Shown here: positions 17,208 through 26,891 of the stretch, one piece after another
Layout: each line of letters begins with the position of its first letter
How positions within the stretch are numbered: position 1 is the first letter of the stretch
Assembly (NCBI GenBank): GCA_017482205.1
Contig: JAFUNK010000007.1
Span: 1 to 64,000 of the forward strand
Origin: Lachnospiraceae bacterium
GTDB taxonomy: Bacteria > Bacillota > Clostridia > Lachnospirales > Lachnospiraceae
Direction: 5' to 3'
DNA length: 64,000 nt
Made by a program: the position numbers and the translations under genes
Notes under the pieces: model-generated
The model's input: only the letters and a program-made list of their open reading frames with translations
What the model was told of the DNA's origin: nothing
The model's database searches: none

Positions 17208-19565
17208 TTATCTGCTTTCGCTGACATAAATCTGTACTCTGCTCTGGATAATGTCCGCTACCTCATCCACAGTCTTCTGCCCTTCAAAATAAGGTGCTGT
17301 TTCCTCTTCTAAAATAGCCATCAGCTGCTCATTGTAATTGAATACCCCATCAATGCGGTTAATGGTTTCCAATGTTTTATCCGCTTCTTCCTGGGATACG
17401 GAATACACCTCCATTTCAAAGTCTCCCCAGCCATAGCCATAGTTGGACACTTCTATGGGTTCACCGTTTTTATCCAGTGCAATTTCACCATTTTCATCAT
17501 ATTGATAGTTGGGTTCCATTGCCTCTGCCAGCAGTTCCTCGTATGTGGATATTCTGATAGGGAAGCCCCAACGGAACATATCATCTGCCTGTGCTTCTTC
17601 AGTAAGCATGGACTCTATGAAGCTCCATGCTGCTTCTTTATTGTCAGATGCTGCACTGATGGATATGGTTTCATTTCCCATTACCATAACACCATTGGTC
17701 GAAGAAGATGGGAATCCTATAGCAGTAATCTCTTCCCCGAAAATCTCTTCTGCAATCTGCCAGCTGTACGGCTCGGATAAATCCATGGTATAAAGCAGCA
17801 CTTCATGGTTTCTGAGCTGTATGGGCAGGGAATTGGAATCATCCACACTAAGCACTGCATCCTCATAGCTGTTGGCAAACTCCAACACCTGCTTAAACTC
17901 CGGTGTGTCAAAATAACATTCACCCGCTTCCCAGTTTACCCATGAATCAAAGTCAAACAACATACAATAATAAAGAATTGCCAGTTTATTTGCTTCCGGT
18001 AAAATATCCGCATCGGGATATTCTTTTGCATACTCCATCATCTCTTCCAGTGTCCAACCGGACTCTGTTCCCACTTCGGAAGTTCTGCCTGCCAATGTAT
18101 TTACGGTAAAACTGCTGGGAATGCCACAAAGGATACCGTTTACCGTATAAGCGTCCAATACCTTTTCAAACAAATCCTCCCTGTCTACTATTTGGGAATT
18201 TTCCAAATAAGGAGTTAAATCCTCAATCGCACCCTTTACCGCCAGCATTTCCATATCAATATCCCCTGTATAGAACATATCTGCCGCGGTACCGGCTATA
18301 ATATCACTGTTAAAACGTGTAATCGCATCCTGGTACTCTGTTTCTGCATCTGCAGAAGACCAGTCTATGGACGCCATATAATCCACTATTTCTATTCTAT
18401 ACTGCTCATTGGTTTTATTAAAGTTTACTACCGCTGACTGCAGATACTGGCTCTGGCTTAAGCATGCCAGTGTAAGGGTTTCTTTTTCTACCACTTGGGA
18501 GGCATCCGTCTTCTTTAATATTACCAGACTGGATTCTCCGGTTCCCCAGTCATTGATATATACCAGATAATTGCCGTCCGCCATACAGGTTACCCCATCC
18601 ACATAATCGGGATTCATATCGCAGGAAAGCCATTTCAAAACCTCTTCATAGGTCTTACTTTCTAAATCATACTCATACAATCCGGTATCATTATGCAATA
18701 AAAGTCCTTTTTCAGTGGCTGCAATATCACTGTTCCAGCAGTTGGGCGGCAGCCCCTCATAAGTCTCGGAAAAGTTTTTCATCTTTTCGTCATAAACCAT
18801 AAGCTGCATCTGGGCACCGGCATCCGATAAGATTGCCATACGTCCGTCACCGATTACACCCATGGTACTAATCCAGCCATTACCGCTTAATGTTACATCA
18901 GCCACATGGTTTCCTTCCTTGTCATAAACCCACACATAAGACTGACCGTTGGTGATAAATATATTACCTTCTCTATCACAACCTGTATATTGCAGGTAAG
19001 AGTTCTCTCCTGCCATCTGAATCTGTTCCGTAATATCCGTGCGGAACACTTCATTACCCTCTGCATCCAGCTTATACATACTATAAGTAGTCTGCTCCAT
19101 CTGTCTTCTGTAAGCTGCTTCATCTGCAACTTCATCCACTAACGGATATGTGTTGGTAATCAGTATTACACCGTCTTCGCAGGGAATTATCCCATTAGTG
19201 CTGGTAGCTGTATTATCTTCCTCATGTACATCAAAACTTGGTATCATGGAACCATCCAGTACCAATACCGGCTCAGCATCTATATCAGCCATATCCCGAT
19301 AGTAATACGCTCTTTGAATGGTATCGCCATAGCTTTCTTCACTGTAATAGAATCGGTTTCCACTCAACACTACATCGGATATCCAGCTTTCCTCATCGCT
19401 CTTTAAGGTTATGTACTGTGGCACATACACATATGCACCGTTGTCTGCTCCGTTTTCCCCTTGTGCAGAAGTACCTTTGCCGTCTTTACCGCAGGCAGTC
19501 AGGCTCAACGCCAATGTCCCTGCCATAACTGCTGCAAGGACTTTTTTTATTTTATTTTTCTTCAT
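17208..19565 (-). CDS. Large lipoprotein: sensor-like N-terminal region plus extracellular solute-binding domain
   Basis: A 785-residue lipoprotein and first gene of the operon. The signal peptide ends in LSLTACG. Residues about 40-345 form a repeat-like beta region, and the solute-binding part starts near residue 358 (LTLACLSQSQYLQSAVVNF). It aligns with the 828-residue product of 10051-12537 along its length, including the shared C-terminal ending DIIQSR-VQIYV-SESR. GAGGAGC precedes the ATG. Having two different solute-binding lipoproteins for one permease pair suggests two ligands or a receptor/sensor division of labour. Confidence 0.8.
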   Translation of the reverse strand: MKKNKIKKVLAAVMAGTLALSLTACGKDGKGTSAQGENGADNGAYVYVPQYITLKSDEESWISDVVLSGNRFYYSEESYGDTIQRAYYYRDMADIDAEPVLVLDGSMIPSFDVHEEDNTATSTNGIIPCEDGVILITNTYPLVDEVADEAAYRRQMEQTTYSMYKLDAEGNEVFRTDITEQIQMAGENSYLQYTGCDREGNIFITNGQSYVWVYDKEGNHVADVTLSGNGWISTMGVIGDGRMAILSDAGAQMQLMVYDEKMKNFSETYEGLPPNCWNSDIAATEKGLLLHNDTGLYEYDLESKTYEEVLKWLSCDMNPDYVDGVTCMADGNYLVYINDWGTGESSLVILKKTDASQVVEKETLTLACLSQSQYLQSAVVNFNKTNEQYRIEIVDYMASIDWSSADAETEYQDAITRFNSDIIAGTAADMFYTGDIDMEMLAVKGAIEDLTPYLENSQIVDREDLFEKVLDAYTVNGILCGIPSSFTVNTLAGRTSEVGTESGWTLEEMMEYAKEYPDADILPEANKLAILYYCMLFDFDSWVNWEAGECYFDTPEFKQVLEFANSYEDAVLSVDDSNSLPIQLRNHEVLLYTMDLSEPYSWQIAEEIFGEEITAIGFPSSSTNGVMVMGNETISISAASDNKEAAWSFIESMLTEEAQADDMFRWGFPIRISTYEELLAEAMEPNYQYDENGEIALDKNGEPIEVSNYGYGWGDFEMEVYSVSQEEADKTLETINRIDGVFNYNEQLMAILEEETAPYFEGQKTVDEVADIIQSRVQIYVSESR

Positions 19566-19707
19566 AATTTATGCTCCTCATAATTCCCCTGTAGATGTGG
19601 CCGCATTGTTTTACAGGACATACATTCTTTACAGTTTGTATTATACTCCCTATATACCTGACTATCAAATTAAGAATTTCTGAAGATTTCTTTACGAAAA
19701 AGTTACG

Positions 19708-20745
19708 CTACTTTCCCTCGGCTTTGCTGCCCGCTTTTGTGGAAAAGCCACCCCAGAAAACCAGTGCCAGTGCAATCACTGTCGTCACTACAAATAAGAT
19801 GATATAAGCATACAATTCATCCGGGAACCAGAAAAATGCCTTATCAATCCAGAATGTAGAGGAAAAATTAATCACAAAATGCACAAGCATACAAGGTATC
19901 AGAGAATGATATTTCTCTGCCAGCCAGCCCATGAAAAGGCCTCCCACAAAAGCGTAAATACCCTGTACCCAATTAAGATGAATAACACCAAACAATACTG
20001 CCTGTAAAATATTTGCCATCCAGAAATGAGGGAATGCTTTCTTTCCATAATAAAGTATCAGACCACGGCAAAGAATTTCTTCACCGATAGGTGCCAGACA
20101 AACCGTTGCAATGGTTGCCAGAATATCAAAACCGATATCCATACCCTCCATCATTTCATAAAAATCCTGTACCACACCCGGCATGATATATGCCTGAATG
20201 CCCACAATACCATTACTCATCAAACACATGGTAACGCCGCCTACCACTGCAATAATCACGGCTTTAACGGATACGTTTTTAAAGGACTGTTTCATTTTCG
20301 GTCTCTTACAGCCAAAATAATACCACAGTCCGAAAATAGGAATACTCAGTACATGGTATAAAAACACACCGCCGGTTGCTGCATCCAGAATCGCCTGATA
20401 ATAGCATTCCATAGCTTCTGCCTGGGATACACCGGGATTTTCCATCATAAATACAATCATCTTTATAACACCTGCTGCAATCATATACACCGCTCCCAAT
20501 ATGATTTGCAACACCAGACAGGCTGCTGCCGGCGTTAAGGACAAAAAGAAATATCCTATTCTGGCACCGATACCCGGTTTCTTAGGCTGTACGGGCTGTT
20601 GTATGTACATCTGCTGCATTGGCTGCATGGATTGTTGCATATACGGCTGTTGCATCGGCTGCATGGGTTGCTGCATATACGGCTGTTGCACAGGCGGTAT
20701 AGGTTGTTGTACATTCTGTTCATTGTTCATCTGATTTGGTTCCAT
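19708..20745 (-). CDS. CPBP (CAAX/Abi) family intramembrane metalloprotease
   Basis: A 345-residue membrane protein. The N-terminal 50 residues are a Met/Gln/Pro-rich cytoplasmic tail with repeats of YMQQPMQPMQQ. Catalytic motifs of the CPBP family are present: EEILCRGLILYY (EExxxR), the His of VIHLNWVQGIYAFVGG, and the last motif HFVINFSS. About eight helices. ATG 20745 has GGAGAG 9 bases upstream; the frame continues upstream without a family match. Relatives act in CAAX-like processing, bacteriocin self-immunity or regulated proteolysis; the substrate here is unknown. Confidence 0.88.
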   Translation of the reverse strand: MEPNQMNNEQNVQQPIPPVQQPYMQQPMQPMQQPYMQQSMQPMQQMYIQQPVQPKKPGIGARIGYFFLSLTPAAACLVLQIILGAVYMIAAGVIKMIVFMMENPGVSQAEAMECYYQAILDAATGGVFLYHVLSIPIFGLWYYFGCKRPKMKQSFKNVSVKAVIIAVVGGVTMCLMSNGIVGIQAYIMPGVVQDFYEMMEGMDIGFDILATIATVCLAPIGEEILCRGLILYYGKKAFPHFWMANILQAVLFGVIHLNWVQGIYAFVGGLFMGWLAEKYHSLIPCMLVHFVINFSSTFWIDKAFFWFPDELYAYIILFVVTTVIALALVFWGGFSTKAGSKAEGK

Positions 20746-20993
20746 CCTTACTTCTCTCCCTTTTACTTTCTTCATTGTAGTAATTATTATATTTTCTTTA
20801 AACTTTTTTGCTTTACCATGCAAAAGTCTAACTTTGGTTTTATAGTAGCACAATGTGTTTCTTCTTACAATATAAATGCACTTAACTTTTTCCCAATTGT
20901 GACGTTTTTACTATTTCCTGCATAAGTATATTCATGCTTTCTATTATTTCTCTTTTTTCTGCAATCTTTAACAAAATTTTTATGTAGTCCTTG

Positions 20994-21022
20994 TTGAAAC
21001 GCTCCCCCCACCGCATTATAAT
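20994..21022 (+). promoter_or_regulatory. Promoter of the KdpD-like/KdpE-like pair
   Basis: TTGAAA (20994-20999), a 17-bp spacer and a perfect TATAAT (21017-21022), about 35 bases upstream of the sensor kinase ATG. Confidence 0.6.
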
Positions 21023-21057
21023 GAAATAGTACAAAAAGAATAAAAAGGAGACTCTGT

Positions 21058-22158
21058 ATGCCTCACAAAAGTCAAAACCAGTATACTGTTTTCAGTGAAC
21101 ACAGTATCATTGTCAATATTCTGATTACCGCAGGTATCCTTGTTGTTACCACTGCGACGTCCTTTTTGTTTTTCTTTTTTGTTCCTGACAACTATGCCAT
21201 CATATATTTATTGTATATACTGGCACTGATTTTCATAGCCCGCTATACCACCGGATATGCATACGGCATTGTCAGTTCCCTGATTGCGGTTGTATGTGTA
21301 AATTATATATTTACCTATCCTTTCTTTAAAATAAACTTTACGCTTTCAGGATATCCATTAACATTTGCAGTCATGCTGACCATTACCCTGATTACCAGTA
21401 CCATGACTTCCAATCTGTGTCGGCAGGCAAAAATTATTAAAGAGCGTGAGCAACTATTACGAGAAGCAGAACTGGAAAAGATGCGTGCCAACCTTTTACG
21501 GGCCGTTTCCCACGATTTACGAACTCCCTTAACCGGTATTTTAGGTAACAGTTCCGGTTATCTGGAAAATACAGACAAATTGACTGACGCCGAAAAAAAG
21601 CTATTGGTAAGCTCTATCCATATCGATGCGGAATGGCTCTTAAATATGGTAGAAAATCTATTGACCGTTACCCGCATCCAAGGCGACAACCTGCAAATCA
21701 ATACCTCTTTGGAATCCGTGGAGGAAGTAGTTTCGGAAGCACTGCTTCGTTTAAAAAAACGCTTTCCTGATTCCGTGGTAAATGCCGTTGTCCCAGACGA
21801 AATGCTTTTTATCCCCATGGATGCCGTATTAATAGAACAGGTCATTATTAACCTGATAGAAAACGCCATCGTGCATTCGGACACTATCGATCCTATTGAA
21901 TTAATTGTTTCGGCAGATGCCTCCTTTGTTTCCTTTACGATAAAAGACTATGGTAAAGGACTCTCCCCAAATCGTCTGGAACACCTTTTTGACGGCACTT
22001 CCGGTGATTTTGAAAAAAGTTCTGACACCCATAAGGGTATGGGTATCGGTCTTTCTATCTGCAAAACCATTATCACTGCTCATCGGGGAGAAATTTACGG
22101 CGAAAACCACGATACCGGGGCACAGTTTTGTTTCTGCCTGCCTGTTACAAAGAAATAA
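21058..22158 (+). CDS. DUF4118 sensor histidine kinase (KdpD C-terminal half-like)
   Basis: A 366-residue membrane kinase: three to four helices (residues about 20-115, the DUF4118 block of KdpD), then a His-kinase dimerisation domain with phosphoacceptor His152 in AVSHDLRTPLTGI, and an ATPase domain (LIENAIVHSD, KDYGKGLS, GMGIGLSICKTI). It lacks the N-terminal KdpD and USP domains that sense cytosolic signals in full KdpD, so it is a short form. AAAAAGGAG precedes the ATG. It pairs with the regulator 45 bp downstream. No kdpFABC potassium pump genes are in the window. Confidence 0.9.
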   Translation: MPHKSQNQYTVFSEHSIIVNILITAGILVVTTATSFLFFFFVPDNYAIIYLLYILALIFIARYTTGYAYGIVSSLIAVVCVNYIFTYPFFKINFTLSGYPLTFAVMLTITLITSTMTSNLCRQAKIIKEREQLLREAELEKMRANLLRAVSHDLRTPLTGILGNSSGYLENTDKLTDAEKKLLVSSIHIDAEWLLNMVENLLTVTRIQGDNLQINTSLESVEEVVSEALLRLKKRFPDSVVNAVVPDEMLFIPMDAVLIEQVIINLIENAIVHSDTIDPIELIVSADASFVSFTIKDYGKGLSPNRLEHLFDGTSGDFEKSSDTHKGMGIGLSICKTIITAHRGEIYGENHDTGAQFCFCLPVTKK

Positions 22159-22203
22159 CAGAACTGATTACATCGCCGCCTTTGCGGCAGAATGAGAGGA
22201 ACT

Positions 22204-22908
22204 ATGAGTCATAAAACTACTGTATTACTAATTGAAGATGAAAAAAGTATCTGCCGTTTTATTACTACTTCTTTAGAAAACGGCGAATACCGTGTTGTGA
22301 CTGCTTCTACCGGTGCAGAAGGTTTAAGTCTTGCTGCTTCGCTCTGTCCGGATGTTATTTTACTGGATTTAGGGTTACCTGATATGGACGGCATGGACAT
22401 TATCAAACAGATACGGACCTGGTCACAGAAACCTATTATCGTGATTTCAGCCCGTGTAAAAGAACAAGACAAGGTAATGGCTTTGGATTTAGGTGCTGAT
22501 GACTATATTACCAAGCCTTTCGGAACCGGTGAATTGATGGCGCGTATTCGTACTTCCTTGCGCCATACTCACAACAAGACTGCTGCCTCTGCCAAAATTT
22601 ATCGTGCAGAAGGCCTGGTCATTGATTACGAAAAACATATGGTTACATTGGACGGTGCAGAAATTCATTTGACCCAGATAGAATTTAAACTCCTGTCACT
22701 ACTTTCAAAAAATGCAGGCAAGGTATTGACCTATTCCTTTATTATGGAACACATCTGGGGACCCTATATAGACTCCAACAACCAGATATTGCGTGTGAAC
22801 ATGGCTAATATACGCCGAAAAATTGAAGCTAATCCTGCCCAGCCCCGCTATGTATTTACCGAAATCGGCGTGGGTTATCGTATGTTAGAAGATGAAAACG
22901 ACAAATAA
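22204..22908 (+). CDS. KdpE-like response regulator (OmpR family)
   Basis: A 234-residue regulator with a receiver domain (phospho-acceptor Asp55 in VILLDLGLPD, acidic pair Glu11/Asp12, conserved Lys in DDYITKPFG) and a winged-helix DNA-binding domain (LTQIEFKLLSLLSKNAGKV to GVGYRM). ATG 22204 is chosen because GAGAGGAACT, its ribosome site, would otherwise sit inside the frame opened by an ATG 12 bases earlier. Partner of the preceding kinase; the target genes are not evident. Confidence 0.92.
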   Translation: MSHKTTVLLIEDEKSICRFITTSLENGEYRVVTASTGAEGLSLAASLCPDVILLDLGLPDMDGMDIIKQIRTWSQKPIIVISARVKEQDKVMALDLGADDYITKPFGTGELMARIRTSLRHTHNKTAASAKIYRAEGLVIDYEKHMVTLDGAEIHLTQIEFKLLSLLSKNAGKVLTYSFIMEHIWGPYIDSNNQILRVNMANIRRKIEANPAQPRYVFTEIGVGYRMLEDENDK

Positions 22909-22928
22909 ACTCTCAACGAGGTCTTCTT

Positions 22929-24134
22929 ATGATTATACAAAACGGACTTGTTTTTACGGAAAACTTTACATTTGAACCACTCACTGTCAAAACCAAAAAA
23001 GACCGGATAGTAAAACTTTGTGCTCCCAACACCGAAGCAGGCACCTCTTTTCACGTCCCTGCTTTTGCATCTCTTAAAGCTACTATCATTCCTGATGATG
23101 CTACATTTGACGCCTCTGGCTGTCTGGTACTTCCCGGACTTACAGATATTCACTTTCACGGTTGCATGGGCCATGATTTCTGCGAAGGTACAAAAGAAGC
23201 CTTAGAAACCATTGCTGCTTTTTCCTTATCCAAAGGGGTTACCTCCATATGCCCTGCCACCATGACTCTGCCTAAGGCAGAATTATCCCGTATCTGTAAA
23301 ACGGCAGCCGATTTTGCCGTCTCACAACAGACTACATCTGCCACTGCAGATTTAATCGGTATTCATATGGAAGGACCTTTTATTAACGCCCATAAAAAAG
23401 GAGCACAGAATGAGGCATATGTACAAGCACCCTCCCCATCTCTTCTTAGAGATTGGCAGGAAGATGCAAAGGGGCTTATCAAACTGGTTTCTTTAGCACC
23501 TGAGCTGACCGGTGCCATTGATTGTATCAAAGAATGCCATGATGCCTTTCATTTTTCCGTTGCCCATACAGAGGCTGATTATGAAACTGCCATGGAAGCA
23601 TTCCAAAAAGGAGCAGACCATGTTACCCACTTATACAATGCCATGCCACCCTTTACCCACAGAGCCCCCGGTGTTATAGGTGCCGCCTTTGACAGTCCCG
23701 GGTGTTTTGTAGAAATTATCTGTGACGGCGTGCACATTGCCCCCTCCGCGGTGCGTGCGGCTTTCCGGCTTTTCGGCAAGGAACGCATGGTTCTTATCAG
23801 TGACAGTATGGAAGCCACAGGCAAGCCGGACGGCACATACAGTTTAGGCGGGTTATCCGTAAATGTACGCGATAATCGTGCCACCTTATCAGATGGTACT
23901 TTGGCAGGCAGCGTAACTCCCCTTTATGAGTGTATGCACACTGCCGTTTCCATGGGTATTCCCCTTACTGATGCAGTACGTGCCGCTACTATCAATCCCT
24001 GTCGTTCCATCGGTATGGATAATTTGTACGGCAGTATTTCACCTGATAAAAAGGCCCACTTTCTCATTCTCGATAAAGAAGACCTTTCTATCCGGGCAGT
24101 AATTAAAAATCAGTTACTGTTGTGCTTCTCCTGA
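22929..24134 (+). CDS. nagA: N-acetylglucosamine-6-phosphate deacetylase
   Basis: Removes acetate from GlcNAc-6-P to give glucosamine-6-P, feeding amino-sugar catabolism and cell-wall recycling in the cytosol. The 401-residue amidohydrolase has metal-site motifs GLTDIHFHGCMGHDF and HMEGPFINAHKKGA, HTEADYETA and HVTHLYNAM, and catalytic Asp in LISDSMEATG. Only 20 bp separate it from the response regulator, so the three genes may be cotranscribed. No nagB follows: the next gene is convergent, and the last 21 bp of nagA overlap the 3' end of spoIIP. Confidence 0.93.
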   Translation: MIIQNGLVFTENFTFEPLTVKTKKDRIVKLCAPNTEAGTSFHVPAFASLKATIIPDDATFDASGCLVLPGLTDIHFHGCMGHDFCEGTKEALETIAAFSLSKGVTSICPATMTLPKAELSRICKTAADFAVSQQTTSATADLIGIHMEGPFINAHKKGAQNEAYVQAPSPSLLRDWQEDAKGLIKLVSLAPELTGAIDCIKECHDAFHFSVAHTEADYETAMEAFQKGADHVTHLYNAMPPFTHRAPGVIGAAFDSPGCFVEIICDGVHIAPSAVRAAFRLFGKERMVLISDSMEATGKPDGTYSLGGLSVNVRDNRATLSDGTLAGSVTPLYECMHTAVSMGIPLTDAVRAATINPCRSIGMDNLYGSISPDKKAHFLILDKEDLSIRAVIKNQLLLCFS

Positions 24135-25337
24135 AAGCACCAGATGTAAAATATGAGCTAAAGGATAACAGGCATTCATTGCCTCTTCCACAGTATTGTT
24201 TTCATCCCCCAGTTCCACCAAAAGAGTTCTCTCCCGCAGGTGCATATTATACCGGTATTGCTTGACATAGATTTTTCTGGTAAGCCCCGGATAATATTCT
24301 CCTGCGGTTTTCTGCATCTGAAAGGAAAACGCCAGATTAGCCGAAAGATTAGGGTTGTAAAGATAATCAATGTCTCCTGTACTTGTACTTCTGGATATAC
24401 CGTTAAAAAACATAAAACGTGCCGTAGGTCTTCCGCCAATATCCACAACCATTTCCCTTGTGGGGCTTCCTGCATCCCTATGTAAATCAATCACTACCTG
24501 TATGGACGGATATTCCTCCAATACTGCTTCCAGTCCCGGCAGCGAATTGGCATAGGCATCATCCCGCACCGTATCATATTCCTCCGTGTGATGTAACACC
24601 TGATACCCATACTGCTCTGTCAATATCTTTGCCAGAAAATCCCCCACTCCCACTATCGTTTGGGAAGTATCCCCCGGTACAGAGTCTGCAAATGCTTCCT
24701 GCGAATGGGTATGATAAATCAATATCTGGGGTCCGTCCCCTCCCTTTTCCAATGTTAAATCCTTTGACATAAGGCTTTCCAGATTGAACAAATCACTTCC
24801 CGCCAAGGCATATCTGTCTATGGTATAAAAAGTGGACAACAAAGTTTCATAATCCTCATAGACCGTTAAATCATAAGACATTACTTTCTCTGCCGCCATA
24901 TAAGCATTTGCCTGATTTTCAGCAAGCATCAGTTCCTGCAACGCTACCTCCTCCGAATCCCTTGCTTCCTCCAGCCCTTCTCCCGAAGCCGACTGCGTAT
25001 TTTCTTCCTGCACAAACTCCGTATCCGGTCTGCTGCCTTCGTCTCCTTCTCCTTCCAAAATATTCAAGGTTACCTCTTCTTCATTTTCAGTTTCCTCCAC
25101 TGTAAAAACAGTACCTTGCGTATTAGTACTGCCATACTCATACAAAGGCATCAAAGCCGCCAGACTGTTATGTATCACAGACTCTGCCCCTTTTTCCTGT
25201 TGCTCCATATATGTAAAAAGGGGCAGAAAAAAACGTTGTTCTCCCATGTCCCCTGTAACTATCAATAAAATCAATAACAACACAGCGGTTGATACAATCC
25301 GCTTAAAGCCGTTTCCATATTCTTTAAACCGTATCAC
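24114..25337 (-). CDS. spoIIP: Stage II sporulation protein P
   Basis: Membrane-anchored amidase and endopeptidase that thins septal peptidoglycan during engulfment, as part of the SpoIIDMP complex. 407 residues: an N-terminal membrane helix (about 12-30), a low-complexity acidic linker, then the catalytic domain from about residue 205 with YHTHSQEAF, DLHRDAG and LVELGDENNTVEEA. The start is GTG at 25337 with AAGGCGGGCGG upstream. It follows gpr in the same order as in Bacillus subtilis. No sigma-E-type promoter was identified with confidence. Confidence 0.93.
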   Translation of the reverse strand: MIRFKEYGNGFKRIVSTAVLLLILLIVTGDMGEQRFFLPLFTYMEQQEKGAESVIHNSLAALMPLYEYGSTNTQGTVFTVEETENEEEVTLNILEGEGDEGSRPDTEFVQEENTQSASGEGLEEARDSEEVALQELMLAENQANAYMAAEKVMSYDLTVYEDYETLLSTFYTIDRYALAGSDLFNLESLMSKDLTLEKGGDGPQILIYHTHSQEAFADSVPGDTSQTIVGVGDFLAKILTEQYGYQVLHHTEEYDTVRDDAYANSLPGLEAVLEEYPSIQVVIDLHRDAGSPTREMVVDIGGRPTARFMFFNGISRSTSTGDIDYLYNPNLSANLAFSFQMQKTAGEYYPGLTRKIYVKQYRYNMHLRERTLLVELGDENNTVEEAMNACYPLAHILHLVLSGEAQQ

Positions 25338-25423
25338 AAACCGCCCGCCTTTCTGTTTTCATTACCATGTGGGTTGTCTGCTTTACTCCCACCCTTCTTA
25401 GTTATATGCTTTACTCTGACAGA

Positions 25424-26338
25424 CTATGACAGTTCCAATGCCATATTGATACCCTCGGACACCGTATAACTGACCCTTTTGATAACTGCATCAATATCCT
25501 TACTGGTTACATACATATTGTGCAAATCCGTCAATTCATTGCGACAACTGTCAATATAACAACGTTTGTCCGCTTCACTGACCTCTCCCAGCATTCTTTC
25601 CAGTGCATCCCCTACTATGGTAGCTGCATCTACAACAGTGGGAACCCCGATAGCAATAACCGGTATCTGCATGCTCTCCTGCGTCAGGGCATTGCGGTTG
25701 TTTCCCACTCCTGAACCCGGATGAATACCCGTATTTGTAATCTGGATGGTTCTGTTAAGTCTCTTTGTACTTCTGGCCGCCAGTGCATCAATCACTATCA
25801 TAACATTAGGTGAGGTCTGCTCCACCACACCCCGAATAATTTCCGCCGCCTCCATACCGGTTTTCCCCATAACTCCCGGCTCAATACTGCTGACCACATG
25901 CATCCGCTCTTTATTATATGCAGCCTTACCGTATTCCTTGACAATATGTCTGGTTACAAACAGATTATCCACCACATTGGGTCCCAACGCATCTGCCGTT
26001 ACTTCTCGGTTTCCCAGCCCCACCACCAGTATTTCCTGCTCTTTTTCTACATCCGGTATGATTTCTGTAAGTTGTTCTGCTATCACCTCCGAAATTTCCC
26101 TGTGATACCCTTCATCCGGCTCCAACATACCGGGAGCTTCTATGGTAATATAATTTCCCATAGGCTTCTTCATGGCTTTTGCACCGTTTTTAGTAGTAAT
26201 TGCCACTTTCGTCACTCTGATATCCTTTTCCTCATCATACTCTTCTTCCAATATGACGCCATGTAAAGTACCGTCCGCCTCTGAAATACTTTCTCTTGCC
26301 TCCAGTGCTAAGTCCGTTCTGCCTTGAAAACAATTCAT
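25424..26338 (-). CDS. gpr: Germination protease
   Basis: Degrades small acid-soluble spore proteins when spores germinate. 304 residues with the typical N-terminal propeptide ending near FQGRTDLALEARE, then VVGLGNREVTADALGPNVVD, SSIEPGVMGKTGMEAAEI, VIDALAARSTKRLNRTIQI and GSGVGNNRNAL, all characteristic of the family. ATG 26338 follows AGGAGG at good spacing; the frame continues upstream without likeness. Forms an operon with spoIIP and lies divergent from rpsT, the arrangement common in spore-forming Firmicutes. Confidence 0.95.
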   Translation of the reverse strand: MNCFQGRTDLALEARESISEADGTLHGVILEEEYDEEKDIRVTKVAITTKNGAKAMKKPMGNYITIEAPGMLEPDEGYHREISEVIAEQLTEIIPDVEKEQEILVVGLGNREVTADALGPNVVDNLFVTRHIVKEYGKAAYNKERMHVVSSIEPGVMGKTGMEAAEIIRGVVEQTSPNVMIVIDALAARSTKRLNRTIQITNTGIHPGSGVGNNRNALTQESMQIPVIAIGVPTVVDAATIVGDALERMLGEVSEADKRCYIDSCRNELTDLHNMYVTSKDIDAVIKRVSYTVSEGINMALELS

Positions 26339-26427
26339 TTTGGATTCCTCCTGTGTTTCTTTACCTGTCAGATTAGTTCTGCCATTTATTTTTATACTAT
26401 TTTTTGCAAAAAAGGCAGAAATATGTA

Positions 26428-26456
26428 TTGACATTTCGGACTTCCTATTCTAAAAT
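26428..26456 (+). promoter_or_regulatory. Promoter of rpsT
   Basis: Perfect TTGACA (26428-26433), a 17-bp spacer and TAAAAT (26451-26456). Transcription would start near 26463, about 88 bases before the TTG start, leaving room for an untranslated leader. Confidence 0.7.
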
Positions 26457-26550
26457 AATATGCGTATGTTTACATGGGTCTTCCGTGTCTGGCCTATATG
26501 GAACATTTTCTTTAAAAAACAAGACGATTAGAAAATGGGAGGTGTAGATC

Positions 26551-26814
26551 TTGGCTAATATCAAATCTGCAAAAAAGAGAATTTTAGTAACTCAAACCAA
26601 AACTGAAAGAAATAAAGCTATCAAATCCGGTGTTAAGACTGCTATTAAGAAAGTATACGCAGCTATCGAATCCGGTGATAAGGCTGCTGCTACTGCTGCT
26701 TTAACCGCAGCTACCAGCGAAATCGACATGGCTACTACCAAGGGCGTATATCACAAGAATAACGCTTCCAGAAAAGTATCCCGTTTAGCTGTTGCAGTAA
26801 ACAAGATGGCTTAA
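26551..26814 (+). CDS. rpsT: 30S ribosomal protein S20
   Basis: An 87-residue, Lys/Ala-rich helical protein that binds 16S rRNA in the small subunit. It begins MANIKSAKKRILVTQ, the typical S20 start, and continues with NKAIKSGVKTAIKKV and ends NKMA. Translation starts at TTG (26551) after GGGAGGTG; TTG or UUG starts are known for S20 in other bacteria and link to autoregulation. It is a single-gene unit with a strong promoter and a strong terminator. Confidence 0.98.
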   Translation: MANIKSAKKRILVTQTKTERNKAIKSGVKTAIKKVYAAIESGDKAAATAALTAATSEIDMATTKGVYHKNNASRKVSRLAVAVNKMA

Positions 26815-26842
26815 TCGACTCAGATTATATTTTATAAAAAAT

Positions 26843-26876
26843 AAAAGCACTCATACCGTCATGTGAGTGCTTTTTT
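26843..26876 (+). terminator. Terminator of rpsT
   Basis: AAAAGCACTCA (26843-26853) pairs with TGAGTGCTTTT (26864-26874), followed by more T. A perfect 11-bp stem in an ideal position 30 bp after the stop. Confidence 0.9.
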
Positions 26877-26891
26877 GATGTGGTTAATAGG

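Noticed and set aside
22192..22203. Earlier ATG for the response regulator
   Set aside because: It would put the ribosome site inside the coding sequence; ATG 22204 has correct spacing.
21058..22908. A kdp potassium-uptake locus
   Set aside because: The pair looks like KdpD/KdpE, but no kdpFABC gene follows and the kinase lacks the N-terminal sensor domains.
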